From the NCBI RefSeq assembly GCF_018614525.1, contig NZ_JAGGOL010000029.1, positions 141,465 through 205,464 of the forward strand: 64,000 nt of DNA, read 5' to 3'. Shown here piece after piece: positions 50,815-62,365 of this stretch (position 1 is the first letter of the stretch; each line of letters starts with the position of its first letter). Under the pieces are notes generated by a model. The model made no database searches. It was not told the origin of the DNA and saw nothing but the letters and a program-made list of their open reading frames with translations. The translations under genes were made by a program, and so were the position numbers. The DNA comes from Streptomyces sp. ISL-11. GTDB lineage: Bacteria; Actinomycetota; Actinomycetes; Streptomycetales; Streptomycetaceae.

Positions 50815-52905
50815 ATGGCGGACGACGCCCCGGCCCCCGCCACGGCCGCGCCGGATCCCACGGCCGTGCCCGGCGCGCAGCAGCCCCGGCGCACCGTGCT
50901 CGTCGCGATCGGCGCGCTGCTGCTCGGCATGCTGCTGGCCGCCCTCGACCAGACGATCGTCTCCACCGCGCTGCCGACGATCGTCAGCGAGCTCGGCGGG
51001 CTCGACCACCTGTCCTGGGTCGTCACCGCCTACATGCTGGCGTCCACCGCGGCGACCCCGCTGTGGGGCAAGCTCGGCGACCAGTACGGGCGCAAGAAGC
51101 TCTTCCAGACGGCCATCGTCATCTTCCTGCTCGGCTCGGTCCTGTGCGGCGTCGCCCAGAACATGGGCGAGCTCATCGCCTTCCGCGCCGTGCAGGGCCT
51201 GGGCGGCGGCGGGCTGATGGTGCTGTCGATGGCGATCGTCGGCGACATCGTGCCGCCCCGCGAGCGAGGCCGCTACCAAGGGCTCTTCGGCGCGGTCTTC
51301 GGCGGTACGAGCGTGCTGGGCCCGCTGCTCGGCGGGCTCTTCGTCGACCACCTCAGCTGGCGCTGGGTCTTCTACATCAACGTGCCCATCGGCATCGTCG
51401 CGCTGCTCGTCATCGCCGCCGTCCTGCACATCCCCGTCCGCCGCACCCCGCACCGCATCGACTACCTCGGCACGTTCCTCATCGCGGCCGTCGCCACCTG
51501 CCTGGTGCTGATGACCTCGCTCGGCGGGGTCACCTACCCGTGGTCGTCCTGGCAGATCATCGGCCTCGGTGTGCTGGGCGCCGTCCTGCTGGTGCCCTTC
51601 GTGCTGGTGGAGCGGCGCGCGGCCGAGCCCGTACTGCCGCTGAAGCTGTTCCGCATCCGGACGTTCGCGCTCTGCTCGGTGATCGGCTTCGTCATCGGCT
51701 TCGCGATGTTCGGGTCCATGACGTACCTGCCGACGTTCCTCCAGGTCGTCCAAGGCGTCTCGCCGACCATGTCCGGTGTGCACATGCTGCCGATGGTGGC
51801 CGGCATGCTGATCGCCTCGACGGCCTCCGGCCAGATCGTCAGCCGCACCGGCCGCTACAAGGTCTTCCCCATCGCCGGCACCGGCGTCACCGCGATCGGA
51901 CTGCTCCTGCTCCACCGGCTCGGCCCGGACAGCTCGACCGCCGTCATGAGCGTGTACTTCTTCGTCTTCGGCCTCGGGCTCGGCCTGGTCATGCAGGTGC
52001 TCGTCCTGGTGGTGCAGAACTCCGTCGGCTACGAGGACCTGGGCGTCGCGACGTCCGGGGCGACGTTCTTCCGCTCCATCGGCGCGTCCTTCGGCGTCTC
52101 CATCTTCGGCACGATCTTCACCAACAAGCTGGGGCCGCGCATCAGCGACGCCCTCGCCGGCGCGGCGCTGCCGCCCGGCGTCACGCCCGGCAGGCTCCAG
52201 GCGGACCCGCGGGCCGTCTCCTCCCTGCCGCCGGGGGAACGGGCCGGCGTCCTCGGCGCCTACTCCCAGTCGATCACCGACGTCTTCCTCTACGCGGTGC
52301 CCGCCGTGCTCGTCGCGTTCGTCCTCGCCTGGCTGCTGCGCGAGGACCCACTGCGGGCCAGCGTCACCGCGCCCGACACCAGCGAGGTCCTCTCCAGCAA
52401 CCCCGTCGAACGTTCCTCGCGGGAGGAGTGCGCCCGCGCCCTGTCGCTCCTCGGCAGCCGTGAGGGCAAACGCCGGATCTACGAGGCGATCACCGTGCGG
52501 GCCGGGCTCGATCTCCAGCCCGCCGCCAGCTGGATGCTGCTGCGCATGAACCGCTACGGGTCCACGGAGCCCGCGCTGCTCGCCGAGCGCGTCGACATTC
52601 CGCTGCGGGTCGTCACCGAGGCGGCGCGCGAGCTGGAGACGCGCGGCCTGGCCATGCGGGACGGGCTGCCGCTGATCCTCACCGACGAGGGGCGCCGGGT
52701 CGCGCAGCTGCTCTACCGGGCCCGGGAGGAATCGCTGGCGGAGCTGCTGGGCGACTGGTGGACACCGGACCGGCCCACCGACCTCACCACGCTGGTCCAC
52801 GAGCTCAACCACGAGCTGTGCGGCTCGGACTCCGAGCAGCCCCACAACGGTGACCTGCGGCGCGACCACGACATCAGGCCGCGGCCCGAACGGCGCGGCG
52901 TCTGA
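50815..52905 (+). CDS. DHA2 multidrug exporter fused to a C-terminal winged-helix domain
   Basis: 696 residues; ATG behind AGGAG. Residues ~25-520: 14-helix MFS exporter with [16 protein letters not shown], motif [12 protein letters not shown] and motif C region [16 protein letters not shown]. Residues ~540-665: a MarR-like winged helix, [76 protein letters not shown].., ending in a charged tail. The exporter would carry a DNA-binding-like domain in the cytoplasm. Ordinary DHA2 proteins are ~500 residues. Confidence 0.9.
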   Translation: MADDAPAPATAAPDPTAVPGAQQPRRTVLVAIGALLLGMLLAALDQTIVSTALPTIVSELGGLDHLSWVVTAYMLASTAATPLWGKLGDQYGRKKLFQTAIVIFLLGSVLCGVAQNMGELIAFRAVQGLGGGGLMVLSMAIVGDIVPPRERGRYQGLFGAVFGGTSVLGPLLGGLFVDHLSWRWVFYINVPIGIVALLVIAAVLHIPVRRTPHRIDYLGTFLIAAVATCLVLMTSLGGVTYPWSSWQIIGLGVLGAVLLVPFVLVERRAAEPVLPLKLFRIRTFALCSVIGFVIGFAMFGSMTYLPTFLQVVQGVSPTMSGVHMLPMVAGMLIASTASGQIVSRTGRYKVFPIAGTGVTAIGLLLLHRLGPDSSTAVMSVYFFVFGLGLGLVMQVLVLVVQNSVGYEDLGVATSGATFFRSIGASFGVSIFGTIFTNKLGPRISDALAGAALPPGVTPGRLQADPRAVSSLPPGERAGVLGAYSQSITDVFLYAVPAVLVAFVLAWLLREDPLRASVTAPDTSEVLSSNPVERSSREECARALSLLGSREGKRRIYEAITVRAGLDLQPAASWMLLRMNRYGSTEPALLAERVDIPLRVVTEAARELETRGLAMRDGLPLILTDEGRRVAQLLYRAREESLAELLGDWWTPDRPTDLTTLVHELNHELCGSDSEQPHNGDLRRDHDIRPRPERRGV

Positions 52906-52912
52906 GTGCCCG

Positions 52913-53455
52913 TCAGGGCCGCAGCTCCTTGGCGAGCCACACCTCCGCGTAGGGGTTGTCCTCGGCGGTGTTGTAGCGGGGTACGGGCGCGAAGCCGTGC
53001 CGTGTGTACAGCGCGATGGCCTCCACCAGGTCCTTCCGGGTGTCCAGGACGATCCGCCCGGCGCCCCACGCGCGGGCGGCGGCCTCGGCGGCGGCGAGCA
53101 GCGCGGGCGCCCCGCCGAGCCCGCGGTGGGCGGCCCGTACGTACATCCGCTTCAGTTCGGCCGTCCGCGCGTCGAGCCGCCGCAGCCCGACGCACCCGCC
53201 GGCGGGGCCGTCGCCGTGCCGGGCGACCAGGAACACGCCGTCCGGCGGGGCGAGATCGTCGCTCGGGTCCTCGGCGAGATGCCGCTCGATCTCCTCGGGC
53301 GTGACGTTGCGGCCCTCGTGGAGCACGTACCAGCGGTCGGCGACGTCGGTGAGGTACTCCCGCAGCAGCGCCGCCGCGTCGGCGGAACGGACGGACCGAG
53401 GAGCGACGCTCCACGCGGGGCCGACGGAGGGGGTGTCGGTCGTGTGTTCGATCAT
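52913..53455 (-). CDS. GNAT-family N-acetyltransferase
   Basis: 180 residues. Core GVFLVARHGDGPAGGCVGLRRLDARTAELKRMYVRAAHRGLGGAPALLAAAEAAARAWGAGRIVLDTRKDLVEAIALYTRHGFAPVP, with R-x-x-G-x-G/A acetyl-CoA loop (RGLGGA). The ATG giving MIEHTTDTP is the only plausible start. Substrate unknown. It is convergent with the exporter gene, whose stop is 7 bp away. Confidence 0.88.
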   Translation of the reverse strand: MIEHTTDTPSVGPAWSVAPRSVRSADAAALLREYLTDVADRWYVLHEGRNVTPEEIERHLAEDPSDDLAPPDGVFLVARHGDGPAGGCVGLRRLDARTAELKRMYVRAAHRGLGGAPALLAAAEAAARAWGAGRIVLDTRKDLVEAIALYTRHGFAPVPRYNTAEDNPYAEVWLAKELRP

Positions 53456-53571
53456 GTGGGCATGGTGGCATGGGCCCTCGCGGGGCGGGGCCCGCCGGTA
53501 CGGTGATCCCGGCGACAGCCGCCGTCGCACGCACGCAACGCCACCCGGGACACGGGAGAGAGGGGCACGGC

Positions 53572-53925
53572 ATGAGCGCAGCCGAGCAGTCGGCCGGGGG
53601 CGCGGCCATGGCACGACCTGAGCGCACTCCCGACGCCTTGCGCCTGGCGATCGCCCGGCTCGCCCCGCACCGGCTCGCCGAGATGGAGCGGCAGAAGAAC
53701 GAAGCCTTCCAACTCGCCGCCCAGAGCAACAGTCTCGGCCCGATCCGCGGCTGGCTGACGATCTGGGCGGGCGAGGTCGAGGTGGAGCGCCGCCCGGATC
53801 TTCTGGCCAGGCGCAGAGCGGCGGAACGCGCGGTGCAGACCCTCGACCGCCACGACCCGGAGTGGCGCGCCGCCACGGCCGAACTCGTAGCCGTCCTCGA
53901 CGAGGCCCGCGGGGCGACGGAGTGA
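53572..53925 (+). CDS. DUF6247-family protein, antitoxin-like
   Basis: 117 residues; ATG with GAGAGAGGGG upstream. Helical: PERTPDALRLAIARLAPHRLAEMERQKNEAFQLAAQSNSLGPIRGWLTIWAGEVEVERRPDLLARRRAAERAV. This fits DUF6247, a family found upstream of small toxin-like genes in actinobacteria. Its TGA overlaps the GTG of the next gene (GTGA). The pair has the size, order and coupling of a type II toxin-antitoxin system, but neither protein is proven. Confidence 0.75.
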   Translation: MSAAEQSAGGAAMARPERTPDALRLAIARLAPHRLAEMERQKNEAFQLAAQSNSLGPIRGWLTIWAGEVEVERRPDLLARRRAAERAVQTLDRHDPEWRAATAELVAVLDEARGATE

Positions 53926-54170
53926 GCTGGGCGGAGTACGCGCCCGACGAGGAGCATGTCGTCACCGGCCTCCCGCCGGTCCTGGTCAAGGACGTCGAGG
54001 ACAAGGCCGGCGAACTGGTGCGCGCCGCCGAGGCCCTCTACGTCCACGGCCGGGCTTACGAGGGGGCGTCCCCGCAGGGCGGAAGCGCCCTGGTGGCCGA
54101 CGGGATGTTCGTCTACCAGGTGGTGCCGCGGCACGAGCGCGTATACGTCCTGCAGGTGACCGCCTGGTAG
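53922..54170 (+). CDS. Small toxin-like partner protein
   Basis: 82 residues from a GTG inside the preceding stop. MSWAEYAPDEEHVVTGLPPVLVKDVEDKAGELVRAAEALYVHGRAYEGASPQGGSALVADGMFVYQVVPRHERVYVLQVTAW: a helix pair followed by three or four strands, the RelE/ParE-like order. The His/Arg in PRHERVYV could be active-site positions. No firm family match. Confidence 0.6.
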   Translation: MSWAEYAPDEEHVVTGLPPVLVKDVEDKAGELVRAAEALYVHGRAYEGASPQGGSALVADGMFVYQVVPRHERVYVLQVTAW

Positions 54171-54348
54171 GAGCCCGCCCCCAGCGGCGGCGCCCCCGCC
54201 GGTCGGCCATCCACGCGTGAAATCGGGTCACATGTGGGAGGTTGTCAGGTGACCTGGGGGAGACCTGCGTCTGTTCCGTAGGACTCAGTAAGGTCTGAAA
54301 CAGCCCTACGAGGGTGACCGGGCCGGCGATTCGGAGGAGCTGCGGGGC

Positions 54349-56403
54349 GTGGCGAATGCGGAGAGGGGCGGGCTGGGGAGTCCGCCGAGGGCCGGGTCCC
54401 GGACCGCGCTGGCGCTGGGAGCGCTGTGGCTGGTCGCGGGGCTGCTGACAGTACGCCAGGCCGCCGCCGTGCTGCGGTTGCCCCCGGAGCGTCGCCTGAC
54501 CGACCTCGAACGGTGGATCGGTGACAACGGTGTCCTGCACGTACGGGGCTCGCTGTACGACACCGACGACTTCACCGGTACCCCCTTAGCGGGACTCGTC
54601 CTCAAACCGTTGACCCGCGCCGCCGAGCACAGTCTCGGCATCGGCTGGACCCTCGGCACGCTGCTGCTCGTCGTCGCCCTCGGACTCGTCGCCGCCCGCT
54701 CGCTGCCCGGCGAGGTCTCCCGCCGGACCGGACTGCTCGCCGCCCCCGTCGCGATCATCCTCGCCGTACTCTCCCTGCCCGTACGCAACACCTTCACCCT
54801 CGGTCAGACCAGCATCATCCCCGTGCTGCTGGTACTCCTCGGCTGCTGCCTGCCGCGCCTGGCCCTCGGATCCGGCCGCGCGCCCGGCGTCCTCATCGGT
54901 GTCGCGGCGGCGCTCCAGCCCGCCGTGCTGCTCTTCGCCGTCCTCCTCCGGCTGACCGGGCGCCGCCGCGCCGCCGGCGTCACGGGCGTCACCTTCGCGG
55001 TCTGCTCGGCGCTCGCGTGGGTGGCCATGCCGGACGACTCGTGGACGTACTGGGTCCACCACATCGCCGGAGCCGGCCTCGGCTCCGCGCCCGGCGGCCT
55101 GGCCAACCAGTCCCTGCACGGCCTGCTGCTGCGCGTCGGGCTGCACGGCCCGGCCGAGCTCGCGCTGTACGGGCTCCTCGCTGCCGGCGTCGCCGTGCTC
55201 GGCCTGCGCCGGGCCGCCCGATACGCCCTGGACGGGCAGCTGTTGCTCGCGACGGCCCTCACCGGCTGCGTCGCGGTCGCCGTCTCGCCCACGGCCTGGC
55301 AGCACCAGCAGCTGTGGATCCTGCTCGCGGTCGTCGGCCGGGTCGGCAAGCGCCGTGCCGACCGGCTGGTGTGGCCGGTCATGGTCGTCCTCGTCATGAC
55401 GCTGACCAGCACCGTCCTGATGCCGGACAACCACCTCCTGCGGCCGATCGGCGACAACGCCCCGCTGCTGGCCGCCCTGATCGCGGCCTGCGCGGTGCCC
55501 TTCCTCTCCCGCACGTCACCGCTGTGGGACCGGCCGCTGCCGACCCCGGTCACCGAGCCGCGGCCGGGCCGCTTCTCCTGGATGCCGCTCTTCCACTTCT
55601 GGAAGCGCCCGCTCACCCGCCCGAACGTCCTGCTGGAGCTGATGCTGATACGGGTCGGCTACTGGGTCTACTCCTTCATCCGCGCCAGCGCGCCCGACGA
55701 GCGGGCCCTCGCGGAGTCCCACGGCCGGCAGATCATCGGCATCGAGGAATTCCTGCACATCGACGTCGAGCACGGTTTCAACCACTTCGTGGCCGGCGTC
55801 GACTGGCTGACCGGCAGCATGAACTACTACTACGGCACCTTCCACTTCCTGGTGCCGGTCTCGCTGCTGGGCTATCTGTACGTCCGCAGGCCCGGCACCT
55901 ACCGCTGGGCCCGCACCGCGCTGTCGCTCGCCACGCTGATGGCGCTCGTCGGCTTCTGGGCCTACCCGCTCGCGCCGCCCCGGCTGATGCCCGGCCGCGG
56001 CTTCATCGACACCGCCAATGGCCCGCAGGACCTGGACAATCCCGACTTCGGGGCGCTGACGGAGCTGTCCAACCAGTACGCGGCCATGCCGTCGCTGCAC
56101 ATCGGCTGGTCGCTGTGGTGCGGGGTCGTCATCGCCGTCATCGCGCCCAAGGCGTGGATGAAGTGGCTCGGCATGCTCTACCCGCTGCTGACCTTCTCCG
56201 TGATCGTCGGCACCGCCAACCACTACGTGCTCGACGCGGCCGGCGGCGCGCTCGTCGTGATGTCGGGCTTCGCCATCCAGTACGCGCTGACCGGCCCCGG
56301 CCGCCAAGCCCTGGCGAAGGTGCCAGGGGCTCGCGGCGCGGGCGACGACCTCCGGCCGGCGACGGGCGGCGACGCGGAACCGGCGCGGGCGGGCACGAGC
56401 TGA
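54349..56403 (+). CDS. Fused GT87-type glycosyltransferase and PAP2 phosphatase
   Basis: 684 residues, GTG start, GGAGGAG upstream. Residues ~15-400: ten or more membrane helices with the GT87/ArnT-like lumenal acid in SLYDTDDFTGTPLAGLVLKPL; polyprenyl-phosphate-dependent mannosyltransferase fold. Residues ~440-660: six-helix PAP2_3/inositolphosphotransferase-like domain with AAMPSLHIGWSLW and GTANHYVLDAAGG (catalytic His and Asp). Membrane-bound lipid and envelope glycan metabolism is likely; the second domain could dephosphorylate the lipid carrier used by the first. Confidence 0.9.
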   Translation: MANAERGGLGSPPRAGSRTALALGALWLVAGLLTVRQAAAVLRLPPERRLTDLERWIGDNGVLHVRGSLYDTDDFTGTPLAGLVLKPLTRAAEHSLGIGWTLGTLLLVVALGLVAARSLPGEVSRRTGLLAAPVAIILAVLSLPVRNTFTLGQTSIIPVLLVLLGCCLPRLALGSGRAPGVLIGVAAALQPAVLLFAVLLRLTGRRRAAGVTGVTFAVCSALAWVAMPDDSWTYWVHHIAGAGLGSAPGGLANQSLHGLLLRVGLHGPAELALYGLLAAGVAVLGLRRAARYALDGQLLLATALTGCVAVAVSPTAWQHQQLWILLAVVGRVGKRRADRLVWPVMVVLVMTLTSTVLMPDNHLLRPIGDNAPLLAALIAACAVPFLSRTSPLWDRPLPTPVTEPRPGRFSWMPLFHFWKRPLTRPNVLLELMLIRVGYWVYSFIRASAPDERALAESHGRQIIGIEEFLHIDVEHGFNHFVAGVDWLTGSMNYYYGTFHFLVPVSLLGYLYVRRPGTYRWARTALSLATLMALVGFWAYPLAPPRLMPGRGFIDTANGPQDLDNPDFGALTELSNQYAAMPSLHIGWSLWCGVVIAVIAPKAWMKWLGMLYPLLTFSVIVGTANHYVLDAAGGALVVMSGFAIQYALTGPGRQALAKVPGARGAGDDLRPATGGDAEPARAGTS

Positions 56404-56426
56404 CCCGCCGCGCGCCGGCCCTCACG

Positions 56427-57854
<1,428 letters not shown>

Positions 57855-57858
<4 letters not shown>

Positions 57859-57972
57859 GGCACGTCCGATGGGTCGGTGCGGAACTTGCGGTGTCCAGTG
57901 CTCGGGGCACCTTCCCCAGCGGTAGCTGGGGAATGTCGCAGGGTCCGTGCTGACCCATCGGACACGCCCTAG
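57855..57972. repeat. 118-bp element with 21-bp inverted ends supplying both stop codons
   Basis: The ends (57855-57875 and 57952-57972) are inverted repeats with 19 of 21 matches, both edged by CTAG. The left TAG is the stop of the tiny peptide gene, the right TAG the stop of DUF6114 on the other strand. It contains CCCCAGCGGTAGCTGGGG, as in the other repeats. Confidence 0.8.
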
Positions 57973-58682
57973 GCGTCGGTACCGGGCCGGGGCCAAGTCC
58001 GCGGCTCCGCACGGACACCGGGTTCCGTACCGGCTCGTTGCTCGGCGCCGGTTCGTAGGTCCTTGTCGGCGCGCGGTCGAGTGCTGCCGGCTTGCGGTTC
58101 GGTACCGGGCTGTATACCGGCCCGTGATCCCGTGCCGGTGCCCGGTTCCGTACCGGCTCGGAACTCCGTGTCGGCTCGGGGAGCCGTGCCGGAACCCGGC
58201 TCAGTGCTCGGCTCCCAGCCGCCCTCGCGGCCCCGGCCCGTGCCGGGTTCCACGTCGGACGCCGGCTCGTCGCCGGCAACCGGCGCCCCTTCGGGCGCCA
58301 AGGGCGCCTGCGGTTGCCAGGCGAAGATCATTCCGCCGCCGGTGATACCGAGGATCGTGCCGATCAGGAATCCGCCCAGGTTGGAGAAGACCAGCGCCGC
58401 CGCCGCGATCATGACCGTGAGGATGCCGGCGAGCGCACGGTACTGCGGTGCGAACCAGGCCGTGAGGCCCATCACGATCATGATCAGGCCCATCAGGACC
58501 GACGGCAGGCCCGCGATTCCCTGATGGAGCATGATCTTCAGCGGGGCGAGCGGAATGGCGCAGATCTCGGAGCCGGCCAGCACGGCCGCCAAGCCGCCCC
58601 AGAAGGGGCGTCCCTTGCGCCAGCGGCGCCACGCCGCCCAGGGGTGCCGTCGTGGACGGCCGGGCTCGGTGCCGGCCGCCAC
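57969..58682 (-). CDS. DUF6114 membrane protein
   Basis: 237 residues. RKGRPFWGGLAAVLAGSEICAIPLAPL and three further membrane segments (to ~130), as in the DUF6114 family. The remaining ~100 residues are a hydrophilic low-complexity tail rich in Glu, Pro, Gly and Thr (GTEPGTGTGSRAG type), probably cytoplasmic and disordered. It follows the DUF6230 gene by 1 bp on the same strand, so the two are co-translated and probably form a complex. Confidence 0.85.
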   Translation of the reverse strand: MAAGTEPGRPRRHPWAAWRRWRKGRPFWGGLAAVLAGSEICAIPLAPLKIMLHQGIAGLPSVLMGLIMIVMGLTAWFAPQYRALAGILTVMIAAAALVFSNLGGFLIGTILGITGGGMIFAWQPQAPLAPEGAPVAGDEPASDVEPGTGRGREGGWEPSTEPGSGTAPRADTEFRAGTEPGTGTGSRAGIQPGTEPQAGSTRPRADKDLRTGAEQRAGTEPGVRAEPRTWPRPGTDA

Positions 58683-58683
58683 G

Positions 58684-59304
58684 TCAGAAGCACTCCCGCT
58701 TGCCCTTGTTGACGTGCATGTTCAGACCGGCGAGGTTGAACGTCGCGGCGTTGGTCGCCCACGCGGTCTGCTGAAGATCGGTGATCTTCACGTGGTCGGC
58801 CTGCTGGGCGAAGATGCCCTGCATCCCCTGCGCCGAGTCCGGCCCCTTGTCCAGCGTGGAGGCGTCGCGGCCGATCTCGATGTTGGTGAACTCCGCGTTG
58901 CCGCCGAGCTGGGTGGCGTCGACGAAGAGGTCCTTCGCCCTGACCGGGTCCTTGCCGCCGCCGGCGGTGAGGTTGAGCGAGATGTCGCCGAGCACCGGCA
59001 CGCCGATCACCACGGACTGGCACAGCTTCCTGAGCTCGGCCTTCTTGATGGCCGTGATGGCGACCGGCAGCAGGTCGCCGTTGGCGTTGCCGTCCACGCC
59101 GCCGTACTGCGCGAACCCCTCGCCCACCAGGCTCTCGGCCGAGACCTTGAACTGCTGTCCCGACACGGCGAAGGAGGCGGCGATCGCCCCCTGGGCGAGT
59201 GCGACGGCCAGTGCGGCCGTGGCGGCGAAACCGGGTACCGCCAGTACGGCGAACCTCCGCCACCTGACGCGTCCTGTCACCTGTCTTCCTTGAGCGTCCT
59301 TCAT
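58684..59304 (-). CDS. DUF6230 family membrane-associated protein
   Basis: 206 residues; ATG behind GAGGGGGA. One N-terminal membrane anchor (FAVLAVPGFAATAALAVALAQGAIAASFAVSG), then a beta-rich extracytoplasmic domain with two cysteines (ELRKLCQS and the terminal KRECF). DUF6230-DUF6114 pairs are frequent in Streptomyces and of unknown role (sometimes misnamed cholesterol esterase). The upstream region has two direct copies of GTATACAAGG 34 bp apart (59386-59395 and 59420-59429). Confidence 0.87.
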   Translation of the reverse strand: MKDAQGRQVTGRVRWRRFAVLAVPGFAATAALAVALAQGAIAASFAVSGQQFKVSAESLVGEGFAQYGGVDGNANGDLLPVAITAIKKAELRKLCQSVVIGVPVLGDISLNLTAGGGKDPVRAKDLFVDATQLGGNAEFTNIEIGRDASTLDKGPDSAQGMQGIFAQQADHVKITDLQQTAWATNAATFNLAGLNMHVNKGKRECF

Positions 59305-59385
59305 GCTGATGTCCCCCTCGGAGACGTCGGAGGGCCTCGGGACGGCCCCGCAAGGCGTACCCGAGAGTAAGTCCGCCGATCGGCC

Positions 59386-59429
59386 GTATACAAGGTTCTG
59401 GTACGGACCGATTCCGTTGGTATACAAGG
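59386..59429 (-). promoter_or_regulatory. Direct repeats GTATACAAGG before DUF6230
   Basis: Two identical 10-base copies, start to start 34 bp, in an AT-richer stretch 82-125 bp upstream of the DUF6230 start. They are probably binding sites for a dimeric or cooperatively binding regulator. Confidence 0.5.
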
Positions 59430-59448
59430 AAGTTGACGTTACGTCAGT

Positions 59449-60693
59449 TCAGTCGCGCGATGGCGTGTACCGCACTCTGAGCTCCTTGATTCCGTTCAGC
59501 CACGAGGACCTCAGCCGCCTCGGCTCTCCCATGAGTTCGATGCCGGGCAGGGTGTCCGCGATCGCCTGGAAGATGAGGTCGATCTCCAGGGCCGCGAGCG
59601 ACCTGCCGAGGCAGAAGTGTGGGCCCCCGCCGCCGAACCCCAGGTGGGGATTGGGGTCGCGGGTGATGTCGAAGTCGTCGGGCCGGTCGAAGACCTCGGG
59701 GTCGTGGTTGGCGGACGCGTAGAAGAGGCCCACGCGCTGGCCGGCCGCGATCCGCGCGCCGCCGAGTTCGGTGTCGCACGTCGCCGTGCGCTGGAAGGAG
59801 ACGACCGGGGTCGCCCAGCGCACGATCTCCTCCGCGGTGGTGGCCGGCCGCTCGCGCCGGTAGAGCTCCCACTGCTCGGGGTGGGTGAGGAAGGCGTGCA
59901 TGCCGTGGCTGATGGCGTTGCGCGTGGTCTCATTGCCGGCGACGGCCAGCAGCAGCACGAAGAAGCCGAATTCGTCGGAGCCCAGGTTGCCCTCGTCCTC
60001 GGCGGCCACCAGCCGGCTGACGATGTCCCGCGCGGGGCACTCCTTGCGTGCGGCGGCCAGGTTCATCGCGTACGCGATGAGCTCCGCCGCGGCGTGCGAG
60101 CCGACCTCCGGGGTGATGGCCAGCTCGGGGTCGTCGTAGGCGATCATCTTGTTGGACCAGTCGAAGATCCTCGCCCGGTCGGCCTGGGGGACGCCGATGA
60201 GCTCGGCGATGGCCTGGAGGGGGAGTTCGCAGGCGATGTCGGTGACGAAGTCGCCGCCACCGCGCTCCCGGGCCCCGGCCACGATCGCCGCCGCGCGCCG
60301 CCGCAGGGCCGCCTCCAGGGCACGGATCGAGCGCGGGCTGAAGCCGCGCTGGACGATCTGCCGCACGCGGGTGTGCTCGGGCGGGTCCATGTTGAGCATG
60401 ATCAGCCGCTGGGCGTCGATCTGGTCGCGCGGTATGTGCTCGTGGAAGCGGATGATCGAGGTGTTGCGGGCGGCGGAGAAGACCTCCGGCCGCGTGGAGA
60501 CCTCCTTGACGTCCGCGTGCCGGGTGACGACCCAGTAGCCGTCGTCGTCGAAGCCCGCCGCGCCGTGGCGCTGGGCGTTCCACCACACCGGGTCCGTCCG
60601 CCGCAGCAGGGCGAACTCCGGCAGGGGCACCCGGTGCCGGTAGACGTCGGGGTCGGTGAAGTCGAAGCCGTCGGGCAGCGCGGGACAGGGCAT
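59449..60693 (-). CDS. Cytochrome P450 (CYP125-like)
   Basis: 414 residues. I-helix AGNETTRNAISHG (252-), K-helix ExxR as EEIVRWATP (289-292), and heme loop FGGGGPHFCLGRSLA with Cys361 as iron ligand. The sequence and the divergent thiolase resemble the CYP125/FadA5 pair of mycobacteria, which oxidises the terminal carbon of the sterol side chain. A monooxygenase acting on a sterol or other alkyl chain is inferred. A 21-bp palindrome is 11 bp before its start codon. Confidence 0.9.
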   Translation of the reverse strand: MPCPALPDGFDFTDPDVYRHRVPLPEFALLRRTDPVWWNAQRHGAAGFDDDGYWVVTRHADVKEVSTRPEVFSAARNTSIIRFHEHIPRDQIDAQRLIMLNMDPPEHTRVRQIVQRGFSPRSIRALEAALRRRAAAIVAGARERGGGDFVTDIACELPLQAIAELIGVPQADRARIFDWSNKMIAYDDPELAITPEVGSHAAAELIAYAMNLAAARKECPARDIVSRLVAAEDEGNLGSDEFGFFVLLLAVAGNETTRNAISHGMHAFLTHPEQWELYRRERPATTAEEIVRWATPVVSFQRTATCDTELGGARIAAGQRVGLFYASANHDPEVFDRPDDFDITRDPNPHLGFGGGGPHFCLGRSLAALEIDLIFQAIADTLPGIELMGEPRRLRSSWLNGIKELRVRYTPSRD

Positions 60694-60704
60694 GGGGGGC
60701 TCTC

Positions 60705-60725
60705 TTTCTGATGGGCCATCAGAAA
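60705..60725. promoter_or_regulatory. 21-bp palindrome between P450 and thiolase genes
   Basis: Perfect 10-base arms TTTCTGATGG / CCATCAGAAA around a single G. It lies 11 bp upstream of the P450 start. It is likely an operator for a TetR-type regulator encoded elsewhere; it is not the TnnAACnnGTTnnA motif of mycobacterial KstR. Confidence 0.75.
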
Positions 60726-60742
60726 TGCCCTGAAGGTAGTGA

Positions 60743-62107
<1,365 letters not shown>

Positions 62108-62159
62108 GTGCGGGGGCCTGCGGGTGGCCGCACCGGGGTTTGAGCGGGTGGCTCGCTGG

Positions 62160-62345
62160 TCTTCGGCTGCGGGCCGTTTTGCCGCCTGCGGCGGCGGGCG
62201 CCCTGCGGGCGCGTCCTCAATCGCCGGACGGGCTTGATTGCGCTGGGCTCAGCCGCTTTCAGCCCGTCCGGCGTTTGAGGACACAGCACAGCAGCCCGTC
62301 CGGCGATTGAGGACACCGCCGCGCAGCGGTGGTGCGCACGACACG
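62160..62345. repeat. Composite intergenic repeat array
   Basis: The left module 62160-62222 repeats 13164-13227. It is followed by GTCCTCAATCGCCGGACGGG (62213-62232), a GCTGGGCTCAGCCG palindrome and two tandem CAGCCCGTCCGGCG(T/A)TTGAGG units (62260- and 62292-). It lies between the convergent thiolase and ECF S-component genes. Confidence 0.75.
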
Positions 62346-62365
62346 GCCCGCAGCCGAAGACCCGC

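Noticed and set aside
49352..51217. A 621-codon plus-strand frame over the HAD hydrolase region
   Set aside because: Composition is Arg/Ala/Pro-rich shadow sequence opposite the HAD gene and out of frame with the exporter; no domain is visible.
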